A stretch of DNA of 64,000 bases from Betaproteobacteria bacterium RIFCSPLOWO2_02_FULL_63_19 (GCA_001770415.1 MEQX01000093.1:1-64000); one strand, 5' to 3'; numbered from the stretch's first letter, positions 10,384-23,472 are shown. Notes: generated by a model not told the origin, from the letters alone. Program-made: numbers and translations.

Positions 10384-10413
10384 TTGACCACGCAGCCTAA
10401 GGGCATGTATAAT
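10384..10413 (+). promoter_or_regulatory. Candidate sigma70 promoter for rplU-rpmA
   Basis: TTGACC (10384-10389), 18 nt spacer, perfect TATAAT (10408-10413), 39 nt upstream of rplU ATG. Confidence 0.6.
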
Positions 10414-10451
10414 TTCGGGTTTTCGATAATACCCGAATACCGGAGCGTTTC

Positions 10452-10763
10452 ATGTACGCGATTATCAAGACGGGCGGCAAGCAATACCGTGTCAGAGCTG
10501 GGGCAAAACTTAGAGTGGAAAAGCTCGTCGGCGACATCGGTAGTGAACTTTCGATTGATCAAGTGCTTCTCGTCGGGGCCGGCGAGGACATAAAGGTAGG
10601 AACGCCTCTGGTGGCGGGAGCTTCGGTTAAGGCCAAGGTGCTCGCTCACGGACTTGGCGAGAAGGTTAAAATTTTCAAAATGCGCCGTCGTAAGCACTAT
10701 ATGAAGCACCAGGGTCACCGTCAGGGTTATACTGAAATTGAGATAATGGATATTTCCGCTTAG
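10452..10763 (+). CDS. rplU: 50S ribosomal protein L21
   Basis: [48 protein letters not shown]. Confidence 0.98.
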   Translation: MYAIIKTGGKQYRVRAGAKLRVEKLVGDIGSELSIDQVLLVGAGEDIKVGTPLVAGASVKAKVLAHGLGEKVKIFKMRRRKHYMKHQGHRQGYTEIEIMDISA

Positions 10764-10784
10764 GCGCGCTAAGGAACCGACACC

Positions 10785-11042
10785 ATGGCACACAAAAAGG
10801 CAGGCGGCAGTTCTCGCAACGGCCGAGACTCGCAGGCAAAACGCCTCGGCGTAAAGCGTTTTGGCGGTCAAATCGTCTCTGCCGGAAGCATACTCGTGCG
10901 GCAGCGAGGCACGAAGGTGCATCCGGGTGAGAACGTCGGCATCGGCCGCGACCATACACTTTTCGCCAAGATTTCCGGCAAAGTCGAGTTTAATGTCAGG
11001 GGCCCGGACAACAGGAACACGGTACACGTCCTTCCGGCATAG
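10785..11042 (+). CDS. rpmA: 50S ribosomal protein L27
   Basis: [29 protein letters not shown]. Confidence 0.98.
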   Translation: MAHKKAGGSSRNGRDSQAKRLGVKRFGGQIVSAGSILVRQRGTKVHPGENVGIGRDHTLFAKISGKVEFNVRGPDNRNTVHVLPA

Positions 11043-11062
11043 TCCGGCTGATTGAGACAAAG

Positions 11063-13251
<2,189 letters not shown>

Positions 13252-13299
13252 CAGCGCCGGTTCCTGGAGAACGTGTGACCTGTTGCGGGAAAAATACGT

Positions 13300-13316
13300 T
13301 CAGCCGGGACGGCTGA
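13300..13316. terminator. Weak hairpin between convergent proB and CNP1-like gene
   Basis: TCAGCC-GGGAC-GGCTGA then TTT. Confidence 0.3.
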
Positions 13317-13349
13317 TTTCGCGCACTGCCCATCGCAATGCTGTGGACC

Positions 13350-13886
13350 CTACCTGTCCGTCGAATACCCTGCGCGCGGATTGCCGCCTTCCCTGAGCAC
13401 TCTTTTCGCCGCGGCGACGTCGCGTACCGTCGTCCGGTCCGGACAAAAATAAGCGTCATGCAGCGTCGCCTGTGCCAGATCACGCGGCGCAATGGAAATC
13501 GGGGTCCATTGCGGATCGCGGGCGATCGCCCAAGTACGATCTTTTCGCCCGAATGCGTAGAACTTACGTTCCCTGCCCTTGCACTTGATTCCTTCGTAAC
13601 TGATGTTGGTCGCGCCTCCGACGCTACGGGCCAAAAGCGTGTACCGCACGATCCCGTCGCGCCCTACGCTGACCGATTCGAGGTCGACGAAAAAATCAAA
13701 GTTTACGTCACCGTCGACCTGAATTCTGACCATGTTTTCATCCCTGGGAAATGCCGGCAGCACCAGTTTCTGCTCGTCCGATGCCTGCTCGCCGGCCTCG
13801 TCTTGCGCTATATAGAGTTCTTGTTGGCGCGTTTGTGCGGCCGCTGCAGAGCTGACCAAGGCCAGCGAAAAAACCAGCCAGCGCAT
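13350..13886 (-). CDS. CNP1-like family secreted protein
   Basis: Signal peptide MRWLVFSLALVSSAAAA; RYTLLARSVGGATNISYEGIKCKGRERKFYAFGRKDRTWA...FCPDRT pattern of the CNP1-like family. Confidence 0.7.
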   Translation of the reverse strand: MRWLVFSLALVSSAAAAQTRQQELYIAQDEAGEQASDEQKLVLPAFPRDENMVRIQVDGDVNFDFFVDLESVSVGRDGIVRYTLLARSVGGATNISYEGIKCKGRERKFYAFGRKDRTWAIARDPQWTPISIAPRDLAQATLHDAYFCPDRTTVRDVAAAKRVLREGGNPRAGYSTDR

Positions 13887-13897
13887 GTCCTCGATGC

Positions 13898-14500
13898 TCA
13901 GGCCAGATCCCGCGCCAACGCATCTCGAACCGCTACCGGGATATCCCGAATCGCCTGATAATCGGGATGATCGATACCCATCGAAAGCCCGGCGCCGGAC
14001 TTCAGGGTCCGAGCCATCGATTCTGTCAGTTCGAATCGCAGAAAATGCACCGCCGACGTCTTCTGGTCATTCTCCCGTTCCAAATCCTCGTCCGCAACCG
14101 CCGCGATGCGCCCGAAACCCTGAATCTGGATCCAAACCCGATCCTCTATGCCGATCAGCTTGGCAAGTCTTTCTTGGCGTTCTTCAGGATCCGGATATTC
14201 GATCATCATCGTGGCCTTGAAGTTGCGACCGTCCGGGACCAGCGGGTCGTAGGTATCCAGCTCGTCCTGTATTCCCCGCTCTTCGAAAATTCGCTCGACG
14301 CGTAGCATTTCCTGGATCTGGTAGCGGATCGTCAACTCGTCTTCGAAAATCAGAGTCACGCTGTCTCCGAGTTGCACCGTGCGATTCTTCTTATGCGCGA
14401 TGACTCGCGCGCGGAAGTCTGAACGCTCGCGCGCATAGGCCTCGAGGGTCAGCAAGCTGTCGCGCCGGATCTTGGGTCTGGTCTTCACCGATTGATTCAT
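13898..14500 (-). CDS. DUF3501 family protein
   Basis: ERSDFRARVIAHKKNRTVQLGDSVTLIFEDELTIRYQIQEMLRVERIFE; next to GlpC-like and rubrerythrin genes. Confidence 0.8.
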   Translation of the reverse strand: MNQSVKTRPKIRRDSLLTLEAYARERSDFRARVIAHKKNRTVQLGDSVTLIFEDELTIRYQIQEMLRVERIFEERGIQDELDTYDPLVPDGRNFKATMMIEYPDPEERQERLAKLIGIEDRVWIQIQGFGRIAAVADEDLERENDQKTSAVHFLRFELTESMARTLKSGAGLSMGIDHPDYQAIRDIPVAVRDALARDLA

Positions 14501-14513
14501 GCTTGCGGCACAC

Positions 14514-15842
14514 CTATAGTCCGTAGGCAATGCGCAGCAGCGAAAGTGGATGCTCCCTCACCGCCCGTACCTCACCCATGCCCTGCTCTATGTGTCTTGC
14601 GGCGATCGCACAATCCGAACAAATGTAGTTGGGATCACCTGTGGCCATTTGCTGAAATACCGGACCGCCGATCTTCATGGAATTCTCGAAGTACTCGCGC
14701 TTGACGCCCCATGTGCCGTCATGCCCGGAACAGCGTTCAACGGAGTTCACTGTCGTGCCTGGCACCATCTGCAGGATCTCACGCGTCCTCTGCCCCATTT
14801 TCTGCACGCGACTGTGGCAGGGATTGTGATAGGACACTCTCCCGAGCGGCTTCGTAAAATCGGTCCTGAGCAGGCCGTCGCGGTTGCGAAGCGCGAAATA
14901 TTCGAATGGATCGAACATGGCCGCGGCGACAAGCTTCACATCTTCATCCGAGGGGAACATCAATGGTAGTTCCTGCTTGTGCATCAGGGTGCACGAGGGC
15001 ACTGCAGTGAGAATGGCATACCCCTCGCGCGCGAGCCGCACCAGTGCCGGGATGTTGATTTCCTTGAGTTTCGCCACGCCCTCGAGATCGCCCAGTTCGA
15101 GTTTCGGCATGCCGCAGCAGGCCTCCTTGTCGGCGAGCACGTAGGGAATCGCGTTGTGATCGAGAATCTTCAACAGGTCGTGACCGATACCCGGTTCGTT
15201 ATAGTTTACGTAGCATGTTGCGAAAACCGCTACCTTACCGGGGGTACGCTCACCGTCCCTTACTGGATGCGGATCACTCGCCGGCGCATCCGAACGGAAC
15301 TTGGACGGGCTGTAGGGCGGCAAACGCCGTTCCCGGTGCACACCGATCGTCTGTTCCATCACCGCGCGTGCGGCGCGGTTGCGGTTTGCCGCGTTGACCG
15401 TCTGCGCAATCACCGGAATCGCGGCCAACTTGCCGATCGCGTCCGTCGAGGATAGAAGCCTGTCCCGAAACCGGGTCTCTCCCTTTCGAAACTTCACCGC
15501 CTTTGCGCGCAGCATAAGGTGCGGGAAATCAACGTTCCAGGTATGCGGTGGCACGTATGGACACTTCACGACGTAACACATGTCGCACAGGTAGCACTGG
15601 TCGACCACCTCCCAGAAGCGCGTCTTTTCTACGCCGTCGACTTCTCCTGTCTTTCCTTCGTCGATCAGGTCGAACAACCGCGGAAAGGACGTACACAAGC
15701 TGACGCAGCGGCGACATCCGTGACAGATGTCGAATACGCGCTCGAGCTCCGAATGAAGCTTTGTTTCATCGAAAAAATCCGCAGACTTCCACTCCAGCGG
15801 ATGCCGAGTGGGCGCATCGAGATTTCCTTCTCGGGTGGTCAT
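14514..15842 (-). CDS. GlpC/HdrD-like Fe-S protein (two 4Fe-4S motifs plus CCG domains)
   Basis: CHGCRRCVSLC, CYLCDMCYVVKCPY, ACCGMPKLELGD, CSGHDGTWG, CSDC. Confidence 0.85.
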   Translation of the reverse strand: MTTREGNLDAPTRHPLEWKSADFFDETKLHSELERVFDICHGCRRCVSLCTSFPRLFDLIDEGKTGEVDGVEKTRFWEVVDQCYLCDMCYVVKCPYVPPHTWNVDFPHLMLRAKAVKFRKGETRFRDRLLSSTDAIGKLAAIPVIAQTVNAANRNRAARAVMEQTIGVHRERRLPPYSPSKFRSDAPASDPHPVRDGERTPGKVAVFATCYVNYNEPGIGHDLLKILDHNAIPYVLADKEACCGMPKLELGDLEGVAKLKEINIPALVRLAREGYAILTAVPSCTLMHKQELPLMFPSDEDVKLVAAAMFDPFEYFALRNRDGLLRTDFTKPLGRVSYHNPCHSRVQKMGQRTREILQMVPGTTVNSVERCSGHDGTWGVKREYFENSMKIGGPVFQQMATGDPNYICSDCAIAARHIEQGMGEVRAVREHPLSLLRIAYGL

Positions 15843-15940
15843 TGCAGGTCACAATCTATCGGAGTACAGCCACGAAAAGCACACGCGTACTAGGCGAGAC
15901 TTTCGCCTCGCCCAGCGCACGCTACCGTTCCAAAAGCGTT

Positions 15941-16360
15941 TCAGTCAGCCAACTGGTCCAACGCCTTCTGGAAGCGGTTTGCATGCGAGCGTTCCGCCTT
16001 CGCCAGTGTCTCGAACCAATCGGCGATTTCAGTAAACCCTTCCGCGCGAGCGCTCTTCGCCATGCCCGGGTACATATCGGTGTATTCGTGAGTTTCCCCG
16101 GCAACAGCAGCCTTCAGGTTCTGTCGGCTCGATCCGATCGGCAGATCCGTCGCAGGGTCCCCGACGTGAGCTATGTAGTCGAGGTGGCCGTGCGCGTGGC
16201 CCGTTTCACCCTCGGCCGTTGAGCGGAACAGTGCTGCGATATCGTTCTGTCCCTCCACATCGGCCTTGTTTGCAAAATATAAGTAGCGCCGATTGGCCTG
16301 CGATTCACCTGCGAAAGCCGCTTTCAAATTTTCGAGCGTTTTCGAGCCTTTGAGTTCCAT
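15941..16360 (-). CDS. Rubrerythrin-family diiron protein lacking the rubredoxin domain
   Basis: [68 protein letters not shown]; 139 aa, no C-terminal CxxC pairs. Confidence 0.92.
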   Translation of the reverse strand: MELKGSKTLENLKAAFAGESQANRRYLYFANKADVEGQNDIAALFRSTAEGETGHAHGHLDYIAHVGDPATDLPIGSSRQNLKAAVAGETHEYTDMYPGMAKSARAEGFTEIADWFETLAKAERSHANRFQKALDQLAD

Positions 16361-16388
16361 GACAAGCTCCTATCTGGGGGGTTGACGG

Positions 16389-16418
16389 AATAGCTATATA
16401 GACTATTTCTAATAGCTA
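16389..16418. promoter_or_regulatory. Candidate operator upstream of the rubrerythrin/Fe-S/DUF3501 group
   Basis: AATAGCTA repeated with 22 bp period (16389, 16411) with CTATT-tct-AATAG inverted pair at 16403-16415. Confidence 0.4.
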
Positions 16419-16583
16419 GAATGAGTTTAAATCAATGTGCTTTCACTCGTCAAGATTTGAATGGGCGGGTATCTAAATTTAGGCTAGCCCAATTTCGCCC
16501 CTATGACACGCGTGCGCGTCACACTCAGTCGAAAATTGGAGCCCGGACCGACTGTGCGCGATCGAGCCACGGCGCCAGCGATT

Positions 16584-17177
16584 CTAACTGCCTAGCGCAG
16601 CTTCAATCTCGGCAAACGTACTCGCGATCTCAGTGGATGGTATTGACACCCCAAGTTGCCGCGCAATCTGCGACAGAGAAAAGATGCCACGCACGGTCTG
16701 ACCGATCCCGTTGGGGCCTGGCTCTGCAACCAATGCGTGCTGTCGGCCGGCATATCTTAGGGTTGCCACGACGTGCCCTACCTCCGCGGCGATCAGGTCG
16801 CTATACCAAAGCACCTCAAGGCGCTCTCGGGGTGTCATGATGTCGCGCACCAGTATGTCCTGGCGACTGACGTCACGCTCGACGGCGAATTTGACCGGTC
16901 TTTCCCCAAGAACATCGGTGGCGGTGATCAGGCCAAGTACCTGCCTACCGTCATCGGTCACCAAAAGAAGCCGCACCCCGCGCCGGATCATGAAGCGATT
17001 TGCCGCATCGAGCGGCGCTTCAGCATCTATAGTCGCCGCCGGAATCATGCACAGGTCGGTCATTACGTCGAGCGCGGGCGCGTCAAGTCGGACTCGCTCC
17101 CTTTGCATTGCGGGTTCCTGAAAACGCGCCCCCGCGACTAGCGGCCGGTTTGAAAGCGGCTGATAAATTCGGTTCAT
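16584..17177 (-). CDS. CBS domain-containing protein (tandem CBS)
   Basis: DVMTDLCMIPAATIDAEAPLDAANRFMIRRGVRLLLVTDDGRQVLGLITATDVLG and VRDIMTPRERLEVLWYSDL; internal start chosen. Confidence 0.8.
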   Translation of the reverse strand: MNRIYQPLSNRPLVAGARFQEPAMQRERVRLDAPALDVMTDLCMIPAATIDAEAPLDAANRFMIRRGVRLLLVTDDGRQVLGLITATDVLGERPVKFAVERDVSRQDILVRDIMTPRERLEVLWYSDLIAAEVGHVVATLRYAGRQHALVAEPGPNGIGQTVRGIFSLSQIARQLGVSIPSTEIASTFAEIEAALGS

Positions 17178-17302
17178 CCCCGATCTCCCAAACTGCACCG
17201 GCGCCCATGCCGCGCAACTGCCTGTCCGAAATTGATTGGACTGTCGCGTCGGCCGTGACTTGCTGCCGATTTCAATGACCAGCGTACCGCGCGCCCGCGC
17301 GG

Positions 17303-17818
17303 TCAGCGCGCGAGCGATGAGGTCGAACCGCGCTCGCGCCTGCGATCGCGGTTGATGAAGCGCGCCAGTTCCGTAAGCGCCTGCTGATAGACTTCGCGCT
17401 TGAACTCGATAACGGTTTCCAACGGAATCCAGTAATCGTTCCAGCGCCATGCATCAAATTCCGGATGTTCAAAGGCGCGAAGGCACACGTCGCTATCGCG
17501 TCCAATGAGTCGCAGCAGGAACCAGATCTGCTTTTGCCCTTTGTAGTTGCCGCGCCACTCGCGCTTTATCCAATGCCGCGGAACCTCGTAGCGCAACCAG
17601 TTCCTGGTTCGTCCCAGAATTCTGACGTGCGAAGGAAGCAACCCGATTTCCTCGCCCAACTCACGGTACATCGCCTGCGCCGGCGTTTCGCCGTGCTTGA
17701 TGCCACCTTGCGGGAACTGCCAGGAATGTTCCTTGACTCGTTTACCCCAGAAGACCTCGTTGCGCCAGTTGCAAAGGATAATGCCGACGTTCGGGCGGTA
17801 GCCGTCTCGATCGAGCAT
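17303..17818 (-). CDS. rppH: RNA pyrophosphohydrolase
   Basis: [60 protein letters not shown], Nudix box; internal start chosen. Confidence 0.95.
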   Translation of the reverse strand: MLDRDGYRPNVGIILCNWRNEVFWGKRVKEHSWQFPQGGIKHGETPAQAMYRELGEEIGLLPSHVRILGRTRNWLRYEVPRHWIKREWRGNYKGQKQIWFLLRLIGRDSDVCLRAFEHPEFDAWRWNDYWIPLETVIEFKREVYQQALTELARFINRDRRRERGSTSSLAR

Positions 17819-17946
17819 ACATAGTCCAGCAATTGGTTCAGTTACTTTGCATTGTTCCACATTTTACGGGGGATTTGAAGCGCGGACCCGCGTGTCGCCA
17901 GGGTCCAATCAAGTAAAATAATTAACCCTTAGCCCGCTATTGCCGC

Positions 17947-19659
17947 ATGCGCGTCAAACAATTCTTTCTGTCGACACTGAAAGAGGCGCCAGCCGACGCC
18001 GAGATCGTCAGCCACAGCCTGATGATCCGTGCCGGCTTGACTCGACGCCTTGCCGGAGGCATTTATACGTGGATGCCGCTTGGACTCCGGGTGGTGCGAA
18101 AGGTGGAGGCGATCGTGCGCGAGGAAATGAACCGCGCCGGAGCGGTCGAGCTGTTTATGCCCGCGGTGCAGCCCGGGGAACTGTGGGAGGAATCGGGGCG
18201 ATGGCAGAAATACGGACCTGAGCTGCTACGCCTAAAGGATCGTCATGATCGCGATTTTTGTATCGGCCCGACACATGAGGAGGTAATCACCGATATAGCG
18301 CGGCGCGAATTGAGGAGTTACCGGCAGCTGCCGGTTCATTTTTACCAAATCCAGACGAAGTTTCGCGACGAAATTCGGCCGCGATTCGGGGTGATGCGCG
18401 GGCGGGAATTCCTGATGAAGGATGGTTATTCATTTCATGCAGACTACGCGGACCTGCAGCGCGAATACCGCAACATGTACGATACCTACACGCGTATTTT
18501 CAGCAGGCTCGGACTGAAATACCGCGCAGTGGCCGCGGACACGGGTTCCATCGGCGGCACGGGCTCGCACGAGTTCCACGTCCTCGCGGATTCGGGTGAG
18601 GACGCGATCGCGTTCTGCCCCGACTCGGAATATGCCGCGAACGTCGAACTCGCGGAAGCGCTCGCTCCGGAAACACCCCGCGCTCCACCGACAGTCCCGT
18701 TGCAAAAGGTTCCCACTCCGGGGAAGACCCGCTGCGAGGACGTGGCTGAATTGCTCGGCGTGCCCCTAGCGCTCACCGTCAAAGCGATCGCCGTGGTGCA
18801 CGACGACGAATTCACGCTCCTGCTTCTTCGTGGCGACCACGAATTGAATGAAGTCAAAACGCAAAAGCTCCCCGGTCTGGATCCGTTCCGTTTCGCCACC
18901 GAGACGGAAATCGAGCAGACCTTGAACTGCGGCGCCGGATATATCGGCCCGGTCACGGTCCATGAACGGGTACGGGTAATCGCGGACCTGAGTGTCGCCG
19001 TAATGTCGGATTTCGTCTGTGGTGCAAACGAAGCAGGTTACCATCTTACAGGCGTCAACTTCGGGCGCGATCTGTCCATACCCGTGTTGGTCGCCGATAT
19101 CCGCAAGGTCGTCGCCGGCGACCGTAGCCCCGACGGCAAGGGCAAACTGGAGATCGTTCGAGGCATCGAAGTCGGTCATATCTTCCAACTGCGCACGCGT
19201 TATTCCGAATCGATGGGCGCAACGTTCCTGGACGAGAACGGAAAGAAGAGAGTCTTCGAGATGGGTTGCTACGGCATCGGCGTCACGCGCATTGTGGGCG
19301 CAGCCATCGAGCAAAATCACGACGAACGCGGCATCATTTTCCCGGAGCCGATCGCACCTTTCCAGGTGGCTCTCGTACCGATGGGCTACGCGCGTAATGC
19401 CCGGATTCGCGAGGCAGCCGATACCATACATGACGAGTTGACCGCGATGGGGATCGAAGTCCTGCTTGATGACCGCGACGAACGCCCAGGGGTCATGTTC
19501 GCCGATATGGAACTGGTCGGGATACCACACCGTATCGTAATCGGCGAGCGTGGGCTAAAGGATGGCACCGTCGAATACCAGGGACGCCGCGACAAAATGG
19601 CGACGCGCGTGACCCTGGGAGATGCCGCGGCGGTCCTGCGATCCAAGCTGCCGTGTTGA
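17947..19659 (+). CDS. proS: Prolyl-tRNA synthetase
   Basis: [72 protein letters not shown]. Confidence 0.97.
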   Translation: MRVKQFFLSTLKEAPADAEIVSHSLMIRAGLTRRLAGGIYTWMPLGLRVVRKVEAIVREEMNRAGAVELFMPAVQPGELWEESGRWQKYGPELLRLKDRHDRDFCIGPTHEEVITDIARRELRSYRQLPVHFYQIQTKFRDEIRPRFGVMRGREFLMKDGYSFHADYADLQREYRNMYDTYTRIFSRLGLKYRAVAADTGSIGGTGSHEFHVLADSGEDAIAFCPDSEYAANVELAEALAPETPRAPPTVPLQKVPTPGKTRCEDVAELLGVPLALTVKAIAVVHDDEFTLLLLRGDHELNEVKTQKLPGLDPFRFATETEIEQTLNCGAGYIGPVTVHERVRVIADLSVAVMSDFVCGANEAGYHLTGVNFGRDLSIPVLVADIRKVVAGDRSPDGKGKLEIVRGIEVGHIFQLRTRYSESMGATFLDENGKKRVFEMGCYGIGVTRIVGAAIEQNHDERGIIFPEPIAPFQVALVPMGYARNARIREAADTIHDELTAMGIEVLLDDRDERPGVMFADMELVGIPHRIVIGERGLKDGTVEYQGRRDKMATRVTLGDAAAVLRSKLPC

Positions 19660-20270
19660 AGGTGCTGCGGTTCTGTTTTGCGTTCGCGGTGATTGTCTGC
19701 GCACCTGAGGTGCACGCGGGCGCGCAGATTTATGAGCCTCTCGCCGACAGCGTGCGTGCCGGGCTGCAAGCTTCGATCGCCGACAAACCAGCCTCGCGCC
19801 ACGCCTTTTCAAACGCGCTTGATGCCGTTGATTGGCTCGCGGGCATGGCTGTGCGCATGGAAAAGCTGGTCCCATCGCTTCGCATCCGACTGGATCTGTT
19901 GCGAACGGTTCATTACGAAGCCTCACGAGCCGGTCTCGACCCGCAACTTGTACTCGCCGTGGTCCACGTGGAAAGCAATTTCCGCAAGTATGCCGTTTCC
20001 TCTGCTGGGGCGCGCGGCTACATGCAGGTCATGCCGTTCTGGGTCGACTTGATCGGTAAGAAAGGCGACAATCTGTTCAATTTACGCACGAATCTGCGCT
20101 ACGGATGCGTGATTCTGCGGCACTATCTCGATATCGAAAACGGCAATCTGTCACGAGCGCTCGGGCGCTACAACGGTAGCCTGGGAAAACCTGACTACCC
20201 GAATCTAGTCCTAAGGACAATGCGGAGAAAATGGCGCTACAACAGCCCTCCCGCTTCCGATCGCCGCTGA
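19653..20270 (+). CDS. Lytic transglycosylase (SLT domain)
   Basis: [49 protein letters not shown]; overlaps proS stop. Confidence 0.87.
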   Translation: MLKVLRFCFAFAVIVCAPEVHAGAQIYEPLADSVRAGLQASIADKPASRHAFSNALDAVDWLAGMAVRMEKLVPSLRIRLDLLRTVHYEASRAGLDPQLVLAVVHVESNFRKYAVSSAGARGYMQVMPFWVDLIGKKGDNLFNLRTNLRYGCVILRHYLDIENGNLSRALGRYNGSLGKPDYPNLVLRTMRRKWRYNSPPASDRR

Positions 20271-20297
20271 GCCACCCTCGTTCGCCGAACTTCGCGC

Positions 20298-21026
20298 TCA
20301 TTCCGGAAAAATCGTTGCGATGGTCTTCTGAATCGCCTGGGTCGCTGCTCGCGGATCGCTCGCTGAACGGATCGGCCTTCCGACGACAATGTAGTCGGCC
20401 CCGTTCGCGAACGCTTGGGCAACATCCACGGTCCGCTTCTGATCGTCGACGGGGCGGTTTTCCACCGGTCGAATCCCCGGCGTTACGACGACAAGCCGGG
20501 GACCGAGTTCCCGCCGGAGAGCCGCGGCTTCGAGTCCCGACGAGATGACGCCATCGCATCCGGCCAGGAGTGCGCGTCTCGCGCGCGACAGCACGAGTCG
20601 CTCGACGTCACAATCAAATCCGAGATCATCGAGATCGCCCCGATCCAGACTTGTAAGCACGGTCACGGCCAGGATCTTTACGTCACCCTTGTCGCGCCCC
20701 GCCGCTTCGAGCATCGCCTGATTGCCGTGGACTGTCGCAAACGTAACGCCCCGGTTACGCAATCCTCGAACTGCTGAGCGCACCGTTTCCGGAACGTCAA
20801 AGAATTTCAGATCGACGAACACCTTGCTTCCGCGCCGCACGAGCCAATCGAGCAATTCGAAATACCCGCCCGATGTAAGCAACTCAAGGCCGATCTTATA
20901 GAAGCAGGCAGCATCGCCGAGTTCGTCCACCAGACGCTTTGCCTCTTCAGCGTTAGGAACGTCCAGAGCTACGATCAGTCTCTCGTTCCTGGATATGACT
21001 TTGCTCGTGCGCATTTCGGTTGTCAT
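20298..21026 (-). CDS. pyrF: Orotidine 5'-phosphate decarboxylase
   Basis: LIVALDVPNAEEAKRLVDELGD; VFVDLKFFDVPETV; GADYIVVGRPI. Confidence 0.95.
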   Translation of the reverse strand: MTTEMRTSKVISRNERLIVALDVPNAEEAKRLVDELGDAACFYKIGLELLTSGGYFELLDWLVRRGSKVFVDLKFFDVPETVRSAVRGLRNRGVTFATVHGNQAMLEAAGRDKGDVKILAVTVLTSLDRGDLDDLGFDCDVERLVLSRARRALLAGCDGVISSGLEAAALRRELGPRLVVVTPGIRPVENRPVDDQKRTVDVAQAFANGADYIVVGRPIRSASDPRAATQAIQKTIATIFPE

Positions 21027-21388
21027 TGGCGCTTCCTAGTCCCCTACTGAGCGGTCCCTTGCGACAGCGTCTCACCGTCGAAAAAAGGAACTCCTTTGCA
21101 GACACATTCCCGCGAGCCGGTACGATACCGCCCGCGGCGTCGGCAATCGTCGCCCATCTTAGCCGATCCCGAAAATGTTCTTGCCAGTGGCTTCGGCGGT
21201 GTACCAGACAAAACAGGAATAGGAAAAGCGTCGCTTCCGCAACTTCCGGTAAACCGAGGTGAAGATCGCCAGCACCGGATCGGACCGCACACTTTCGACC
21301 CTGCGCCAGGGGCGCTCGCATATAATCGCAGGGAGATCCTAGGACCCAGACGCGTGCGACGGACTGCCCGGCAAACGAGCGGACAAGC

Positions 21389-21739
21389 GTGCTTTCCGTG
21401 ACCCCTGCGACGCTCGCAAGAACAGCCCTTGCTAGTCTGCTGGCAATGATCTGTCTCTGCCTCGTCTGGGAACTGTGGCTCGCGCCGCTACGTCCGGGCG
21501 GATCGTGGCTGGTATTGAAGGTGCTCCCGCTGCTCGCGCCACTATTTGGCGTCCTTCACGCACGACGATATACCATGCAGTGGTGCTCGCTGCTTGCGCT
21601 CGCTTACCTCGCAGAAGGCGTAGTAAGGGCAACTACGGAGTCCGGCATATCACGTTGGCTCGCCCTGTTTGAATTGATATTCGCCCTCGGTCTTTTCTTC
21701 GCCTCGGCCCTCTATGCGCGCGTTACCCGCCAGAGTTGA
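21389..21739 (+). CDS. DUF2069 family small membrane protein
   Basis: 116 aa, four hydrophobic segments, VLKVLPLLAPLFGVLHARRYTMQWCSLLALAYLAEGVVRA. Confidence 0.75.
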   Translation: MLSVTPATLARTALASLLAMICLCLVWELWLAPLRPGGSWLVLKVLPLLAPLFGVLHARRYTMQWCSLLALAYLAEGVVRATTESGISRWLALFELIFALGLFFASALYARVTRQS

Positions 21740-21759
21740 TCGCCGTTTGATCGAGCCAG

Positions 21760-23298
21760 TCAGATCTGCGGATTTATTCGCTCGGTCTTGTCGTGGAGCT
21801 TGTTCAGCGCAGCGAGATACGCCTTAGCAGATGCCACCACGATGTCGGTATCAGCCCCCAGTCCGTTGACAATACGGCCGCCTCGTTCCAGGCGCACCGT
21901 CACCTCACCCTGCGACTCCGTACCCGTAGTGATGGCATTGACCGAATACAGCAACAGCCCAGCACCGCTATTGGCGACGCTCTCGATCGCCTTGAACGTT
22001 GCGTCCACTGGCCCATCGCCCTGCGCCTGAGCGCTATGCTCCCTGCCTGCTTCCGAAAGGACCACGGACGCCTGCGGGCGCTCACCCATACCGCTAGCCT
22101 GACTCATATGTATCAGTTTCCAGTGTTCCTCGGAGGAAGTTACCACGCCATCGGAAAGCAGCGCCTGAATGTCCTCGTCGTAAATCTCGGATTTCTTGTC
22201 GGCAAGGTCCTTGAATCGCTGAAACGCTTTGTTGTACGCCTCCTCGGATTCCAGATCAATGCCGAGTTCCTTGAGCCGTTGCTTGAAAGCGGTCCTCCCC
22301 GACAGCTTGCCGAGCACGATCCTGTTCGCGGCCCAGCCCACGTCCTCAGCCCGCATGATTTCGTAAGTCTGGCGTGACTTGATCACACCATCCTGATGAA
22401 TTCCCGAGGCGTGCGCGAAGGCATTGGCCCCGACCACAGCCTTGTTCGGCTGCACGACAAAGCCTGTTATCTGTGACACCAGGCGCGACGCAGGCACGAT
22501 CTGGGTAGTGTCGATGCCGGTTTGAACAGGAAAGAAGTCGCCGCGCGTCTTCAATGCCATTACAACCTCCTCAAGCGAAGTATTTCCTGCGCGCTCGCCC
22601 AGCCCATTTACCGTGCACTCGATCTGTCTCGCGCCGCCAATTACAACCGCCGCGAGTGAATTGGCAACCGCCATGCCAAGGTCGTTGTGGCAGTGCACCG
22701 ACCAGACCGCCTTGTCGGAATTGGGCACACGCCCGCGCAAGGTACTAATGAATTCGCCGAATTGCTGCGGTACCGCATAGCCGACGGTGTCCGGAATATT
22801 TATGGTCGTAGCACCCTCCACTATTACCGCCTCCAGGACGCGACAGAGAAAATCGAGCTCGGACCTGCTCGCGTCTTCGGGCGAGAACTCAATGTCGGGG
22901 CAGTGCTTACGCGCATAGCGGACTGCGTTCTTGGCGTCCTCGAGCACCTGGTCCGGTGTCATCCGCAACTTCTTCTCCATGTGGAGGGCGCTGGTGGCGA
23001 TAAACGTATGGATTCGCCAGGATCTGGCGCCCTTCAACGCATCGATGCCGCGACCGATGTCACGATCGTTGGCGCGGCACAGCCCCGCAACCGTGGATTC
23101 GCGGATTGCATTGGCCACTGCCCGCACGGCCTCGAAATCACCGTTCGAGGCCGCTGGAAATCCGGCCTCGATCACATCCACGCGCATGCGCTCAAGCTGC
23201 CGCGCAATCCGTATCTTCTCCTCCCGGGTCATGGATGCGCCAGGGCTCTGTTCTCCGTCGCGCATCGTGGTATCGAATATGATCAGCCGGTCTTTCAT
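21760..23298 (-). CDS. leuA: 2-isopropylmalate synthase
   Basis: [51 protein letters not shown]; alternative ATG at 23310. Confidence 0.96.
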   Translation of the reverse strand: MKDRLIIFDTTMRDGEQSPGASMTREEKIRIARQLERMRVDVIEAGFPAASNGDFEAVRAVANAIRESTVAGLCRANDRDIGRGIDALKGARSWRIHTFIATSALHMEKKLRMTPDQVLEDAKNAVRYARKHCPDIEFSPEDASRSELDFLCRVLEAVIVEGATTINIPDTVGYAVPQQFGEFISTLRGRVPNSDKAVWSVHCHNDLGMAVANSLAAVVIGGARQIECTVNGLGERAGNTSLEEVVMALKTRGDFFPVQTGIDTTQIVPASRLVSQITGFVVQPNKAVVGANAFAHASGIHQDGVIKSRQTYEIMRAEDVGWAANRIVLGKLSGRTAFKQRLKELGIDLESEEAYNKAFQRFKDLADKKSEIYDEDIQALLSDGVVTSSEEHWKLIHMSQASGMGERPQASVVLSEAGREHSAQAQGDGPVDATFKAIESVANSGAGLLLYSVNAITTGTESQGEVTVRLERGGRIVNGLGADTDIVVASAKAYLAALNKLHDKTERINPQI

Positions 23299-23391
23299 TT
23301 CGCACTCCATTGGCTATGGATGGACTCACTCCGCAGTGGCCTCGCCTTGGCCTGCTGCGCTCAGGTACTGCCGAATTGGGAAATTGGATAT

Positions 23392-23472
23392 TTAGCGCGC
23401 GACGCGCAGCAGCGGACCCACAGGAAGCAGGTCGCCGATGAGACAGGTCAGATAGTGGCTATCGCAGAGCAT
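23392..23472 (-). promoter_or_regulatory. Candidate Leu-rich leader peptide ORF upstream of leuA
   Basis: Minus-strand ORF ATG...TAA, 26 aa MLCDSHYLTCLIGDLLPVGPLLRVAR; 7 Leu of 26; in the pssA-leuA gap, about 93 nt before leuA ATG. Confidence 0.5.

Noticed and set aside
21030-21388. Short ORFs between pyrF and the DUF2069 gene
   Set aside because: No recognisable family in any frame; looks non-coding or decayed.
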